Origin: Pogonophryne albipinna
Taxonomy: Eukaryota; Chordata; Actinopteri; Perciformes; Artedidraconidae
Length of the DNA: 64,000 nt
Assembly: GCA_028583405.1 (NCBI GenBank)
Contig: CM053243.1
Coordinates: 35,925,420 to 35,989,419 of the forward strand
Reading direction: 5' to 3'
The first letter of the stretch is position 1, and each line of letters opens with the position of its first letter. Under the pieces are notes generated by a model. It did no database searches and was not told the DNA's origin. It saw only the letters and a program-made list of their open reading frames with translations. Shown here one piece after another: positions 33,719-47,200 of this stretch. Position numbers and translations under genes: made by a program.

Positions 33719-36479
33719 CAAAAGACCGCCCAGATTAGCTCTTGTTAGACAACAACGAGGTGGCCAAATTCTTAAATCCCATCAAAAAGACAGAGGCTGT
33801 CAGTTATACTCAGGGAATAAAAGCTTCCCTGGAGTGAAACGAATCCCTTTGAGCTCATACAGTAGCTTCAAACACACACAGCGGCCACTGAAGTGACAGA
33901 CAACCAGCTAAGATGAAGACAAATAAAATGCAAAATGCTGCTTACCAAACTCCAGCCTTTGTGGGAGCAAGTGTAGAGAGGAGATTATAGAATGCACCAT
34001 GCAGCGCCCTGCTGGTCTAATCAGTGACCTCACTGTTTACATTCAAAACGTTACAGCCGACCTATCAGCAGCAGACACTCATTTGAACTTGGACCTTAAA
34101 ATCTGGATTGTTCACGTCTGTTTCCTGTTAGGCTGTCAATTTGTACAGTGACAGCAGTTGAATATTAACAAGGATGATGACAGAGGTTGTATAGGATATG
34201 TCATCATGCAATAAAAAGCGATATGGCAGCAGAAGGAAAGTAAAACCAAATGATAAGCTGCTGTGCCGAATCAGCACACTGACAATGATTCAAGTTTACC
34301 TGCAAAGCCAGTCAGAAAAACACTATTCTCTTCAATTTAACTTGCTTTCTGAGCAGGGGACAAAAATGATTAGCTTGTTTTTCAATGCTGCTCCCAACTG
34401 GAGTTGTCATTATCACAGTTACCAGATGAAAGTTTTGATTAAAAAAAAAAAAATGTCTACGGGTGACATGTTAAATGTGCCTGTTTGGCAATTTGAACAT
34501 AATGATCATGGGTATCACTTGTGACTTTAAAGAAGGCCATAAGCTTAAATGTGTTAGTATAACAATACATTTGAAGAGTTTTCCCCTTCTCCCTTCTCTA
34601 TGCACCTAGGAGATGAAGTTGTACTGGAAATCCCAACACAATTCTACAAGTTTAAAATATTTCCATATGCCATCCTCTGCTTTAACTAAACCGGCTCCCT
34701 GGTGCATCTCACATCAGTTCAACACTCTCTGGTACTGAGCTCCAGGGAAACAGATGAACCTTTCCACCTGGAAGCAAAGGTCAAACCTACATTATGTCAT
34801 GACTAGAGTGATCCTCTGTCTCTGGACACTTGGCTGCCACCATCACTCAAGAGGGCCCTGATTTCGCTCATTATGGTTAAGGTCATTATGTTTCTTTTTG
34901 TTCTGGCCCTATGGTTGTGGAAGTAACTCCTAATGGAAAACCGTCACCAACCTCAAAGACTAATTTGAGGTTGTTGATAAAAAGTGTGTTTTAATACTCG
35001 GTGAAAATAATAAGCACATTTAACAGCCAGCATGTGTTATGGTTTCCTAAGATTCCTGTTCCTTTTTCAGCCTCTTCCACCTTTGATGTGTTATGTAGAT
35101 TTCAAAGAGACAAGCGTATCCCATTAGACTCCGTCAAGATTCAAAAGAGAAAACAAGCAATGTTATTTTATCTACATTTTGCCCAGATACACACTGTAAA
35201 CTGCCGACAGCTGTTTATCCTGTGTTTGTGTTGAAGTTCAGATTATAGCTTCAAAACAAAACCTAGTATCTCTACACTGATGAAGCATCTGGGGACAAAA
35301 TCATTTTTATTCTCACAGAGAGACTGAGCAGTCTGTGGTTCATGAAGACTGAAATAAACGAGGAACAAACCTGAGGTGTATTACGCTAAAGATAATTAAA
35401 GACATGCTCGGTCTTATTTAATATTGATGTCTGATAATTAAGGGATCACAGGCTTAACATGATATTGCCCATCTACCTCTTTCTTTCCTCTGCTGCTGTC
35501 ACTCTGACACACATGTACTGTTGCATACACCTGAACACCTCCCGCTACAGACACACAACAGCATACGTTCTAAATTAGGTCTTTAGTGGTTAATTAGGAC
35601 TCTGGTGCATTCACTGTAGGGGCTGTGATGTGGCATTTGGGTGGGGGTGGGGTGACAAAAGAGCTCGCTGGAGACATCATTAACAACTAATTGATTTCAT
35701 TAGCGGTATTTTGAGACTGCTCGCGCACACATTTCCCCCAAATAAGATCAGACTGAACCATTTATATCAGTGTGCAGATTACTGGTGGGGAATAAATGGC
35801 ACATTTTACAGCATGGGGTGGGGATAATGGATATGGATATGGCCCAAGATATGATGATGTTTAACAAAGGAAGAGTGATTCACTGCTCTGTTCTCCTCCC
35901 TCCTTAGTTCTCCGTCTATCCACAGCTCTGTTCCCTCTGAATTACAGCCTAATTGAATTAGAGCTGCGTGATTAGAGTCTGCATGACACAGCGACAGTCC
36001 CTAGTCTTCATCATCCGTGCTACTGTGAGGTCTTGGTGGATTGGAAGGGAGGGATGGGGGAGAAAATGAAACAGTGCAGGGCGTAGAAGTGGGTGCTTCA
36101 CAAAACGATGTTCCAGAATAGCATGATGAGAATCAACAAGAGTAGAGCAAGGAAACTGATTGCAAGGACACGACAGCCTTCCATGATAAACTGAAACATC
36201 TCACCAGAGTGAAAAATAAGAGCATGGCGAAACAGTGACGAGAAGACGATGCACATTTCAGTCATTTTGTAAGATATGAGAGTAGCTGTAAGCGTAATGA
36301 CCAGCACTGTGATTTATTAGCCTGTTGGAATCCATCCTAAAGCAGGCAGCGGATGAACAGGGGCTGTAGAAGCTCTGGTTCCCACTAGCCTCGGTGTGAA
36401 TAGAAGAAACGACCTTGGACACGTAAATCTCTGGGGAACTTTCATTAGCGTACGACAAAGCCACAAAGAGCCATCACAC
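32585..36479. other. Unique non-coding DNA with (AC)25 tract
   Basis: No gene was recognised. A 50-base (AC)n lies at 33667-33716. The block 35560-35850 has homeodomain-type 'taattag' and 'ttcattagcgg' motifs and could be regulatory. Confidence 0.4.
33667..33716. repeat. (AC)25 microsatellite
   Basis: Perfect dinucleotide repeat. Confidence 0.95.
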
Positions 36480-36850
36480 AGCCTCTAAATGCTTTAGAGT
36501 TGGCCTTCAGGCAGCGCTGCTGTGGTCATTCACACATTCAAGGCACCCTGGCTGGGAGGCGGTGCACAAGTCGCTCCCCTTAATTGAGCATCTCTCTTCA
36601 GAAAACGAGTAGCATGCTAACAGTCTGGCCTCTGACGGTTAGCGCTAATTAGCCAGGTTCCTGAGGTGGTTTCACATCCAGCATTTATCTGAGGCCGGCC
36701 AATAATGTGCACCCGCTTTCCACTGTGCCTTCACACAGTTCATCGGCGATGGGAACCCAAAGTAATAACAGCTGTCAAATGTGCGTTACCCCGGCAACCA
36801 TTTATCTGGCAACTAGGGAAGCAACCGCCCCGAAAAACGGTGGGGGTTAT
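36480..36850. promoter_or_regulatory. Candidate conserved enhancer-like block
   Basis: This repeat-free block clusters a perfect palindromic homeodomain core, GCTAATTAGC (36644-36653), an E-box CAGCTG near 36770, 'ttatct' GATA-type sites and a perfect RFX X-box (36785-36798). The density of recognisable sites in balanced-composition DNA is typical of conserved non-coding elements. Conservation itself cannot be tested here. Confidence 0.35.
36785..36798. promoter_or_regulatory. Perfect RFX X-box
   Basis: GTTACC-CC-GGCAAC fits the X-box consensus GTNRCC(N0-3)RGYAAC at every position. It would be a binding site for RFX dimers, which control ciliary and neural genes. Function is inference. Confidence 0.5.
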
Positions 36851-39800
36851 TGAGCAGAAAAAGAAAAAAAACACTGGATGGTTAAAAATGGGAAAAAATA
36901 GACAAGAGTAAGAAGTTCAACAGAGAATGCAAATATGTGAAGTAAAAAAACACAGCTTTTCTGAGTACAGAGAACTGCTTCTCCTACACAGACTACAGCG
37001 GGGGGAATAGTACCAGCAATCACAGCTGTTTTGGGGGGATAAGAGCTCAGCACCTAACAGGTGAAAAACAAAACAATTTATCATAGCTGGTATTTTTGAG
37101 CCTATTGTCGACACAACACGAAAACAGTCAGAAAATAGACAAGTTATTTTTTTTTAAATAACAAAAGGTTAGCAAAAGTGATTTGGAAGAGAAAACTAAT
37201 GGCCCAAACTGATTGTTGTAAACATTGGTCACAATTTACAGATGCCTTCCTGGTTCTTGAACGCTTGAAATTGTTGAGTACTAAACACAGAATCTGAGCT
37301 CTCTTGCCTCAAAAATAAGTTTCAATAATCGGGCTAAATGGTCTTCTTGTAAAAATACAAACAAGATATTCGTAACATCTTAATTATGCCACAAAAAGAC
37401 TCAGGAGATGAGTCAGCATAATTCCTATACATTAGTCCAATCCTGACATTCAGGAGCAGCTCGACTCTCTCCAAGTGTGAGGTGACAGACTCATGAACAG
37501 GTTGCCGCCCCTTGGCAAGCCAGAAAGTTGTACACAATACTTGTGATCAAACTTGCTTTTGATCAAATAATTGTGCAGTAGCTGTGCAGAATAAGTATTT
37601 AAAGATCATCGGATCTCCAGCTGTTGTTACTTAGCAGCACAGCTGCCTCTCACAGCTAACTCACCCCGGGGCTCTCACACACACCAAGACAAACATTGTG
37701 CTTCAAATATTATTTTTCAGTGTTGACAGAACACGGCTTGGCACATAAAAAAAAGTGCATTCATTCATAACTGCACACTCAGGAACTGCAACATAAGCAC
37801 CCGTTCTGTCATATGAAAGAAAAATGGAAAGAACCATGTATCTCTTGAGAACATTTCAAAGAAGATCGATGTTAAGAACATTTCCTCTTTCACGATTGTT
37901 TTCCCCAAGTTTGTTGTTTTCGGTGGAAATGTTTCATGTTGAAATATCATCAACGTTGGTTTGAACTGATAATAAAAAGGTAAGTCATCTCGTCCAGTGG
38001 AGATGAACCCAGGGTTTTTAGCTGAAATATACACAGTCAAACTGAACCATGATTCAGTTGGGCTGGCAGAACATATCCATCTTCCTGTCCACTGCCAATC
38101 CATTCCATATTCTTTATCTCAGTGTGGGTTTGTTAAATGGGCATATCCCACCCTATCTTGTCTCCAGCCACGAGCTGTCACCTCCATGTAATAAGGCGTT
38201 CTCTAACAGGCGGAGTAATGAGAGCGCTGCCTGGGCTGGGGGGCCGGTCGCCATTAAAGCTCTTCAGGCCACTGCTTCACCATTAGCCATTCTCACAGTC
38301 GGCAGCTCGGTCCCTTTCAACCATGCTGTAGTTTCACACAGGCTGCTCTCACATTTAAAAACCTGCACTAAAAAATGGAAAAGGGAAAAGTCTCTGGAGA
38401 CGATCCCCAAGGAGAACGTTGGTAGGGGAAAACTATAAACCCACACTTCTCAATTACGAATAGCCCCCTTAAATTAAGACACATTTTTTAAGTCAAAAAA
38501 AATATATATGGAGGATAATGCTATTTTAGCTTGCTTAAATCATATAGACATATGTAAGAATTTGAGCTATGCAAAGATTGAATCAGCACTTAAGTTTCTC
38601 TCAGAATTGTCAACATAACGAACAGAAAAGCTAAAAATTAAGAACTACCAGCCGTTTTAGTAAGAGAATGTGAGCAGGGTTTCCTAACCCTGTTTGTCAC
38701 CCCAGCCCCCTTCACACCAAACGGGGCCTTATTCCCCCCTGGCAGATCGGGAACAAATATTTTATTAACTGCAATGCTATTTTTTGTCTCTCTCTCTGCT
38801 GTTGGGGCGTCCCCTGTAGGCAGGGCGGAGAGAACGTGCATTTAAATAGTAAGTATTTAAGTCTGCTTACTTGTTGCTCCTGCTCATCGCTCCTGCTACA
38901 TAACCTGCTCTATTTCAACAATATAAGGCTTAAAAAGATTAAGGCTGAAATTAAACAGTGGAGTTTTGTTGGGCGATGCAGTGATTTAAACCAAGGAAGA
39001 ATGGAAGAGCTAGGAGTAAGGAAAAGTCTGCTAGCGGCTAGGCTAATGTATGCAGTGTAAAATGCTATAGGCTTGCGCTAATGCTAGCTTCAACCCCCAA
39101 TCATAAGTTTATGACTAATTCATATACCATAAAAAGCATGTTCAATGAGGAAATTCTCATAGGTTAACTCTTTGATGTCCAAAACATTTAAGAACTATGC
39201 TGAGACAGAGAAATAACTCATTACAAAAGCCATAATTTATCTGCCAGGAGCATCATTCAAAATTAAACCTGTCCTCCTCACTGTGTAATTTCACCCACTC
39301 TTGAGTCAAAGCATGACTGTGACCTCTGATACTAAAAGTTTAATAGGTTTTGGCACATGGGGTATCTGCCTCCTTTTCAATTTGATGGTTTCCAATTGTG
39401 TGCTGAATGCTGATTGAATGAGTGGGACTCATGTACAACTCACACAGCAATGATGATTTTGACCTTGTATAACCTTTCTGACTCAGGTGACACTTCACGC
39501 AGGCTTATTGTGCATCAACTGGATTCTGATTACCTGATTGATGAATATACATCAGCTCTGTGATTTCACAGAAAAAGCTTGAAAGAACATAGGAAGCCTT
39601 GTTATTATTTTTGGTTTATTTATTTATAAGGTTATGTAGCATTGATCTCGCACTAGAGCAATTCTCCTTCCACTGAGGAGTATGATAGGTGAGGTAGCTC
39701 AACCTGGGGGTCTGAGACTCCCCGTAATTAGTACACCTTTTTAAAATGCTAACACTACAGTAAGGCTTTATTAAAATTAATAATATCTTCATCCACTAAA

Positions 39801-40196
39801 GCAGCCTTCCCGCAATCAGCCGTTTTTTTTTCCTCAAGAGATCAGTACAGCCAGACTAGGCATAAGCGCTACCCGTGTATTAACCAATATTTCTCAGTCA
39901 AAGTTTTAGTGGATATAACTGTGGAATGGAAACAATATTTGGCCATATGAGATCTTAACCTTCAATGGCTTTGAAAATGCATCTTCATTGCAAGACATTG
40001 AAGCAAACACAAAATGTCATTCAAAATAATCCAGCAACATCTCAACATCTCACTGTCTCTCCACAGAACATTATTGTTAAAGATGACCTGTATCTGTCCT
40101 AAAAGACTAATATAGAATAATGACACCAACAGTTTTTAAGCGCCATTAAATATGAGTTTTTCTTATAAGTGTTGTCATTTTAAGTATAATAGTGGA
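36851..40196. other. Unique non-coding DNA
   Basis: No exon was recognised. The block 38150-38340 is GC-richer and may be regulatory. Sequence near 38685-38830 ('gtttcctaaccctg') hints at a decayed hAT terminus, but I found no partner. Confidence 0.35.
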
Positions 40197-40592
40197 TCCT
40201 GAGTCGTGGCTGTAACTGTCGCTGATGTCTGGCCTGATGCTCACCTTACTTCTTTAATGGCACCCAAAGGATTGTTGACATCCACCTGGATCCATCTTTA
40301 TCTTCTTCTTATAGACACATGCATTTTCAAGCATTTGGACTACCTATGTTGTAAATTTGCACGTCTGTCTGTCCTGGGAGCGGGATCCCTCCTCTGTTGC
40401 TCTCCCTGAGGTTCTTCCTCTTTCCCCATTAACTGTTGGGTTTCTTTTGAAGTTTTTCCTTGTCTGATGTGAGGGTCCAAGGACAGAGGGTGTCATATTC
40501 ATATTCTGTAAAAACTGTAAAGTCCACTGAGGCAAATGTAAGATTTGTGATATTGGGCAATATAAATACACTTTGATTGATTGATATTAGCA
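40197..40592 (+). mobile_element. L2-like retroposon 3' segment
   Basis: The stretch contains 'ctgtctgtcctgggag', 'ggatccctcctctg', 'ctccctgaggttcttcctc', 'tgtgagggtccaaggacag' and 'tgatattgggcaatataaa' in order. This is a layout I know from very abundant fish retroposon 3' regions. It ends in a TTGA-type tail (about 40575-40587). No coding remains. LINE-L2 relation is from memory of the family and not proven here. Confidence 0.6.
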
Positions 40593-41198
40593 TTTGTATG
40601 CAAGTGGCAGAATCTGACAGATCTTTTAACACTATTCACACAACATAAAGGCAAAAAATAATGCTTTAACGACCTGGATCTGGGGAGTAAGCATGTTTCA
40701 AGTTTTACATTCCTATTCATAACTGACAAGAGCTGAATGTTAAAGTCCCAGCCACTCAGTAACCAGCCTCTTCAGCAGGCGTTTCCCCATCAGTCCAACT
40801 GACGGCTCTGTATGTCCCAGCTGCTGCACTGTCACACACACTATCAGTAACTCTGCAGGCTGCTAATCACCTGTGTCATTTGAATGGAACTTTATGGAGC
40901 TCACACATACACATCGCCTAATAACTGTGCAGTAGCCGAGCCAACCAGCACACACTGCCAAATGTCTCTGCTACAACTGGCAGCAAACCTCCCTGGTGCC
41001 AAGCAATCAAACATCACCTCAGCCAAGAGACAGACAGCTGCCAAGTCACATCCCTGTGCTCAAGTGACAACACTTTTGTTTGACTGATTGGCACAAATCC
41101 CATGCCAGCTTTGACCACTAAAAGCTAACCAGGCCTTAGGGAACTCTAGCATTGTCACATATATTACATACATGTACAGTTATCGATGACATTCAATT
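40593..41198. other. Unique non-coding DNA
   Basis: No feature was recognised between the L2-like tail and the pogo-like element. Confidence 0.4.
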
Positions 41199-41570
41199 TA
41201 CCGTAATTTCCGGACTATAAGCCGCGCCTTTTTTCCCATTTTTCGACCCTGCGGCTTATATAACGGTGCGGCTAATCTATGGATTTGTACAGCTAACGGC
41301 CACTAGGGGACCTCCTAAATCTATGGATTTTAAAGGTTACAGTCCACCACCTTTAACTCTATGGGCTCTATGGCCTGTCCGCGCCCCCCACCTTTAAGCG
41401 GCGGGCTCCAGCAGGAAAAGCTGGAGGCCGCAAAAGAGTGAGACAGGTAGCGCGCAAAAGTAAAAGTGGAACCGAGAGTGGTACGAGAGACAGAACGAGA
41501 GCAAGACAGACAGACATTAAGAGAGCGAGACAGTTTGTGCAAAGGAAGTTTTCATGCACAAACCCTCATT

Positions 41571-41665
41571 ATGGAAAACAAACGTAGACATGCATATGAT
41601 GCAGCTTTTAAGTTAAAGGCAGTCAATCTGAAGATAAATCATTCACCAAAACTGGTCGCATGCGA
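41571..41665 (+). pseudogene. Pogo-like transposase N-terminal remnant
   Basis: The frame starting MENKRRHAYDAAFKLKAVNL resembles the start of the N-terminal helix-turn-helix DNA-binding domain of pogo/POGK-type transposases, which would bind the element ends. Only about 32 recognisable residues remain before the reading frame changes near 41660-41680. The catalytic DDE domain is missing. It cannot encode an active transposase. Confidence 0.65.
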
Positions 41666-41977
41666 AAAGCAACTTTCGCTCAAGTTTGCGAGTGGATCCT
41701 GACAGCGTGGAGGAGTGTCAAAACATCCACGATCACCAACGGGTTCCGAAAGGCTGGACTGCTGCGTGATGAAGAGGAGGACGCCGCCACAGCTGAGGCC
41801 CTTCAGAGGCTGTTCGATTCTGACAGTGACGAAGAGGAGTTCGTTGGTTTTGAGAGCGACAACGAAGGAGAGAGGAGAGTGGCTGACGAAGCCACCCTGA
41901 GCCTGTTTGTTTCCGACACTGAAGATGAGGACTTTGTTGGTTTTAGTACGCAGGAAGAAGACGAAGATGAGGATTAA
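41660..41977 (+). pseudogene. Pogo-like transposase C-terminal remnant
   Basis: Another frame reads TFAQVCEWILTAW, then SVKTSTITNGFRKAGLL, followed by a strongly acidic tail with DSDSDEEEFVGF and DTEDEDFVGF repeats and a stop at 41975-41977. 'WxxV...I..gFrkaGl' followed by an acidic tail is the usual C-terminal end of pogo/Tigger-type transposases. It is offset from the N-terminal piece by a frameshift, so the two are not continuous. The 105-codon frame is open and could in principle be translated from its own ATG. Confidence 0.65.
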
Positions 41978-44090
41978 TGACTTTTCTGGTAGGCAGATTA
42001 CCGTATATTTTAAGCAGCCGTGTTACTGCAACTTTAGGCTTACGCGCTTACTGTCGTGTTACAGGCACTTTATTTTGCACTTTTAAAAAAACACATTTAA
42101 TTTAGCCATTGATATTGCCTCGTCAAGCGCTGTAAGCTTTGTTTTTTGTTATGGTACTACTGTAGGCTATAATGTAGATCAGTGGTTTGAAAGTTGAAAA
42201 GTTTGTGTGTCTGAAACGCTATGTGATACAGTACAGTTTACACAGCACAGTACATGTTCTGTAGCTACTATTGCACTAAATGGTAACACTTGAATACGTT
42301 ATGCAAATATGCAACTTGTTTGTTGAAATGTTAATAAATGGGAGCTTCCTCAAACAGCCATCTCTTTCCCGACAATCCCCTCTGTGCACGAACCCTTACA
42401 TATGGTAATTAAACATTAAAACACCTGCGGCTTATAGTCCAGTGCGGTTTACACATCGTTCAATTTAGCTGCTGCGGCTTATATTCAGGTGCGCTTTATA
42501 GTCCGAAAATTACGGTACTCGTGATTTGTTTCCATGTTGAGATTTGAAATTGTATTGTACAATTAACAATGAATGAGCTACCCACAATACAACTCATGCA
42601 TAGCAGCTACACTTTCTCCTCATCGTTCCTCTGTCAGTCAGAGCTCCACAGGGGACAAAAAAACTACTTATGTGAATGTCTCTGCAAGCAAGTCTCTATC
42701 TATCAAGCACCATCTCCTGGCTTCAAACTCTCTATTCCTGCAAGGGGAAAGTCTTTGGATCTTCAGACAAATGCATTCTGACCAGAAAGAAAGCACTTTA
42801 CACTAAAGAAATATTCCATTATAATCTAAATGACAATAAAAACCTCAAACAAGAAAATGTAAGAAATGTTACATTTTTTAGAAAGATTGAGGGTGTGAAC
42901 CTCATCTGAAGCATTAACATCACTAACAGCAATCAAGTCTGCAGGGCCAGTAAATAAACTTTTTAATATGTAGCATTGCTCACATGTGGCACCTGTATTA
43001 CTTTGAAGCCAATATACTTTCTTTCAACACACTATCAGGTGTTTTGGCATGAAATTGAAATGTATTCTACAGAAAGATGGTAGCCTATACGGTAAACTGT
43101 ATATGGCAGAATCATTGGAACAGTGACGTCCTCAGAAGTCATTAACTTCTTTGTGTTCGGCCACTCAAGCTCCCCTCCTGACGTTACATTCAGAATATTA
43201 AATGGGGGAGACAAGAGGAGGGTGAGGCAAATGTCATGGAAGAACAGGACCCCCTGAGCAGTACATGTGACAGTGACTTGACATTTTAAAAAGATAGCAC
43301 AAAAATGACTGTGTATTACGTAGAGCTGAGCACAAACATCTACTCTGACGCTTGGCTCTGATGAAGGGGAAAGCATTCATGAAACATACAGTAAAGACGG
43401 ACCTTAATGTGATGTTTTTGATTCATTTGAATCATTCACCGGAATAACAGAACGTTTTTCCCGTAACTAGATCCCTACTCCACCACAAGCTGTGTTTCTG
43501 GCTTCGAAAAGACCCATATTAATTAAGTAAGTGATTAAGAAAGTTTATCTAGCAGTGTTAAGTGTTAGTGTCTTTGTCAAGCAGATGTGATAATGTGTGT
43601 GTGATTTAACAGTTATTTTTATGATAATGGCCAGCCTGCAGGACACTATCCACAGCTTGTAAAAACAAAATGAGCACAAACACAAATATCAATTTCCTGT
43701 GGTCTAAGCCTTCCACCTTGTTATCTGTGCCAGGGTAAATGATAAACCTGCCATTTAAAATGTATGAATGCATTATGCAACGCACAGCAGCGCTCGTATC
43801 AAACCTCCTGGTGGATGCACCCCTGGGGCCAAGTGATTGGCATTCATGGGCCAAGTTACGGCCTCACACTCCATTACCAGTCTCATTACAGGAGGAGAGG
43901 CCAGAGGTCTCAACGAGGCTGCCTCTCCTCTGCATTTAATCCAGGCAGGAGTGTGAATGCAGGGTGAGGATAGGCCAGGTGCTGAGTTTCAGACTCGGGC
44001 CAGCAAGTGCCAGATTACAGCAGTAATCCCATGTTTGTCTGACACCAGCACTGATCCCTTAATCCAGACTGCTGCTGCCTTGCCATCTTC

Positions 44091-44148
44091 AGCCAGCTAG
44101 CCAGCCAGCTAGCCAGCCAGCTAGCCTGCCAGCTGCCCCCCCCCCCCA
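44091..44148. repeat. AGCCAGCTAGCC tandem repeat and poly-C
   Basis: About three to four copies of a 12-base unit (44091-44135) run directly into a C run (44136-44148). Confidence 0.85.
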
Positions 44149-44241
44149 CCACCACCCTCAACACCCATAAAACTCACACACCCTGGGATGCAGTCACCAG
44201 CTGTTGGGCTCAGCTGTGTCACAATGCTGGGTAGCACAGTT

Positions 44242-44272
44242 TGTGTGTGTGTGTGTGCGTGTGCGTGTGTGT
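44242..44272. repeat. Imperfect (TG)n microsatellite
   Basis: TG repeat with two C interruptions. Confidence 0.9.
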
Positions 44273-47200
44273 GGGGGTAAATAAATGCATAGATACATAC
44301 ACAGATGGTCTAAATGAGAGTACTCAACACAGAATATGACATTACCATCAAAACACACTCACAGAGCTGAGGTTTCCTGAATACTAAGCCAGAGCAAGGC
44401 AGAATGTATACAAAGGAAAACAAAGACTGAACCTCGGCTTCTCTGAAACTACAGCAGGGAACTCATCTACTGTATTTACTGTACATCAGAGAGCAATGTT
44501 TGCTCTGCTCTCTGTGTGGGCTGGGGGGGAGGAGAGGGGAGCAGAGGAGGAAGTAGTGGAAACCTTGAGCATGTCATGTTAGAAAATATTCAGCAAGAGC
44601 TGTCCTGCACATTCCTAAGCTTTTTTGTATACATTTTGAATAGATGAAACTACTCCACAGTGCTCAGCCTAAAGTTAAAGCATGCTCCACCTCAGCCAGC
44701 TGTATACTGCTGCTTACATCTGAAGGTAATATCAATAATATATTCATTTAATAATGCAATGTAACACTTAAGGGAAAATACTGCTAACAGCCCTCACTTA
44801 TGACTGTTTACTGCCATTTTGACTTACTTTTAGTTGAATAGCAGGAATTTATTATGGAAGTATTTCAGGGGATTTGGACTAATAGTTTAGTTCAAAACAA
44901 TATCAATGATAATTGCCCATGTCATAGTCTCCTAGAAGTTCCAAATATATTCAGGTTAAAGTTGGAATAAAATAAACAAAAAAATATGAGAAGCTGGAAG
45001 TATGTAATGGAAAGGAACTTCTGCTTTTACATTTACTTAAATGACGAACAAAATAGTTGCCGAATCGTTTTATTTCTGTTTTCAGTTTTAGTATTCTGAC
45101 TTTCAGGGGTTGCGACTTTGACTTCAAAAAACAGACTCCTTTCATCAATGGAAAGTGCACAAATGCCTATCAAGAAGGTATTTACATACTTCACCAGTGA
45201 AATTGTCTCGCAACCTTCAATAGTAGCATTTTTGGAAGGGAATCATGGGATTGGGGAGGAATGTACACCAGTGGGGAGTGAGCCCGGTGAAGCTGGCGGC
45301 AGTTAGCAGGCTGTAAACTGGCTCTGCTGGAGACGTGCGCAGCCAGCAGCAGGAGGAAATCCTTTGTAGTTCCCCCCAGGTATGAAAAGAACCTGTATCT
45401 GATTCCAGTGGATCGCACTGAGCAGCTTTCAGCATCTGGGCGGCATGTGTGAGTGTCCTGGTGGATCTAAAGGTCCATGAAGACAATTTACCAGCCCTCA
45501 CCAGCTTCATATCATAGCCAACAAATCATAAATCTCTACATGCATGTCTTTGTTCTTTCATATGTCTAGGAACAAAGATGGATCTGGGCTCCAACCAGCA
45601 AATCAAAAACACCTTGACATATTCAAACACTGACCAACTCAAATTGTGGACTTTGCGCACTGTCTCAAGAAACCCACATCAATGTTTAACTTCTTGACTT
45701 AGATAAAGTTACACCAATTCACACATTCAATACATGTGCTGCTACAACACCCCAGAGGAACTCCCCCCTCTGTGCCTGTGCTCTTTCCATGCTGTCTCAT
45801 CAAACGGGTAATTAAAAACAGCCTCCACGGGTCAGTGATTTGAGCTGATAGTATATACACACTATGTAGGTGGCCCCCAAAGTGTGTAACACCACAGCTT
45901 TCCATTTAGTAAGCAGACATAGAAAACAGGCACAAAATAAAGTCTGCGGTTAGCAGCAGAGGTGACTTGGTGCCAGAGTGTAATTACAGCTGAAAACCTG
46001 TGTGCAGGAGAAACTGGACCGTTGTTATTCTCTTGTGGTGCGGGGAAAACACTGAGCAGCAGGGATAACAACACTCCATTATGGTATAGGAGGTTTCATT
46101 AAAGCAAAGCCTTTCATATTGAAATGACTTGCCATAAAACACTGCAACCCTTTTACTTTTGGAGTAAAAGCCTCCATGCTAAGTGGATGGAAGTTATCCC
46201 TCTCTCTGCAGAGATCCATTTTTACATTCAGCAGCGACCGACAGCAAGGCGAACTTATTACCAACATGTTGCTAAAAATGAAAATGTGCTCTCAAACGAT
46301 TCGCATGCTGGAAATGTTCTTTTATCCAAAAATAAAGTTTCGGGCTAAAATTAACCCGAGGTGCTGTGTGTCAATCTGTTATTCTGTCAGGTTCCAGATG
46401 CTCATCCCGCCTACTCCTCTCCTTCAAAACACCGCTCCTCTGTGTATAGGAGGTTATGAGCAGCCTCTGATCCTCACACTGGCCCTGCAGCAGAATCACC
46501 GCACAACACTGAGCCAAAGATCTGATCAGCACTGCACTGAGGGTGAGTGAGTGTGCACCGGGTGTGCTGAGCAGTAAACACCTCCAGCTTTGTACAGTAT
46601 GTGTGTTATTATGGGTTGTCCCCATTAACAGAAGCAGTATTTTGTTTATAAGCAGTGAGGGAGTCTGTGCAGAAGGATGTGTGCTGAGGCTTTATCAGCA
46701 TCACAAACCTGCAAGGTGTAAGTGTCTGACACCAGACCTTTGCCGGTTACATCTGAAAAACAGTAGCTCTTGAACTGAGTATTGTTTTTGAAATCACCTT
46801 GAACACATGTCATTTTCACATGTAGACAGCAATTTCTGTGTAACTCTAATTAATTGGGTGCGCGGGTGAGTTATCAGATCAAACAAGCAAAAGCTGACTG
46901 CTGTTTAAGGCCCTCCCCCATGGCATCATTTTTTCTGTTCGTCCGGGCTCCCTCCCTCCTCTCTTAACCATTGGAGCCTCATAATGGCCCCCCACCAGGG
47001 ACAGTTTATTTTGCACCCGATACAGGATCATACAGAGAGGATCGCCCCCCGTGTTCATATCCCCATCACCTCCTCGGAAATCCTCATCCACCCCTCCGGC
47101 CTGACTGTTCGCGTCCCTCTGGGGGATGCTCACCTGTCACCATTAATGAGGGATCCCGCGCTCTGGAGAAAGGGGGAGTGGGAGGGCTGTGAGGTACAGA

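Larger units (their letters stand above)
41201..42515 (+). mobile_element. Internally deleted pogo-like (Tc1/mariner) element
   Basis: The left terminus CCGTAATTTCCGGACTATAA is matched at the right end by the reverse complement with few changes. TA dinucleotides flank both ends (41199-41200, 42516-42517), as expected for Tc1/mariner/pogo insertion. Sub-terminal 'gcggcttata' motifs repeat at both ends. The 1315-bp body keeps the first and last parts of a transposase gene and has lost the middle. Confidence 0.88.

Noticed and set aside
34004..34015. CTCF-like core on the minus strand
   Set aside because: One core base is wrong and there is no supporting context. Such matches are expected by chance in 64 kb.
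36098..36307. Minus-strand 69-codon frame with a hydrophobic C-terminal segment
   Set aside because: It looks like a membrane segment, but there is no family match, no splice-site support and no neighbour evidence. Hydrophobic runs arise easily in pyrimidine-rich DNA.
38685..39060. Possible hAT element starting 'cagggtttcctaacc'
   Set aside because: No matching inverted terminus or target duplication could be found downstream.
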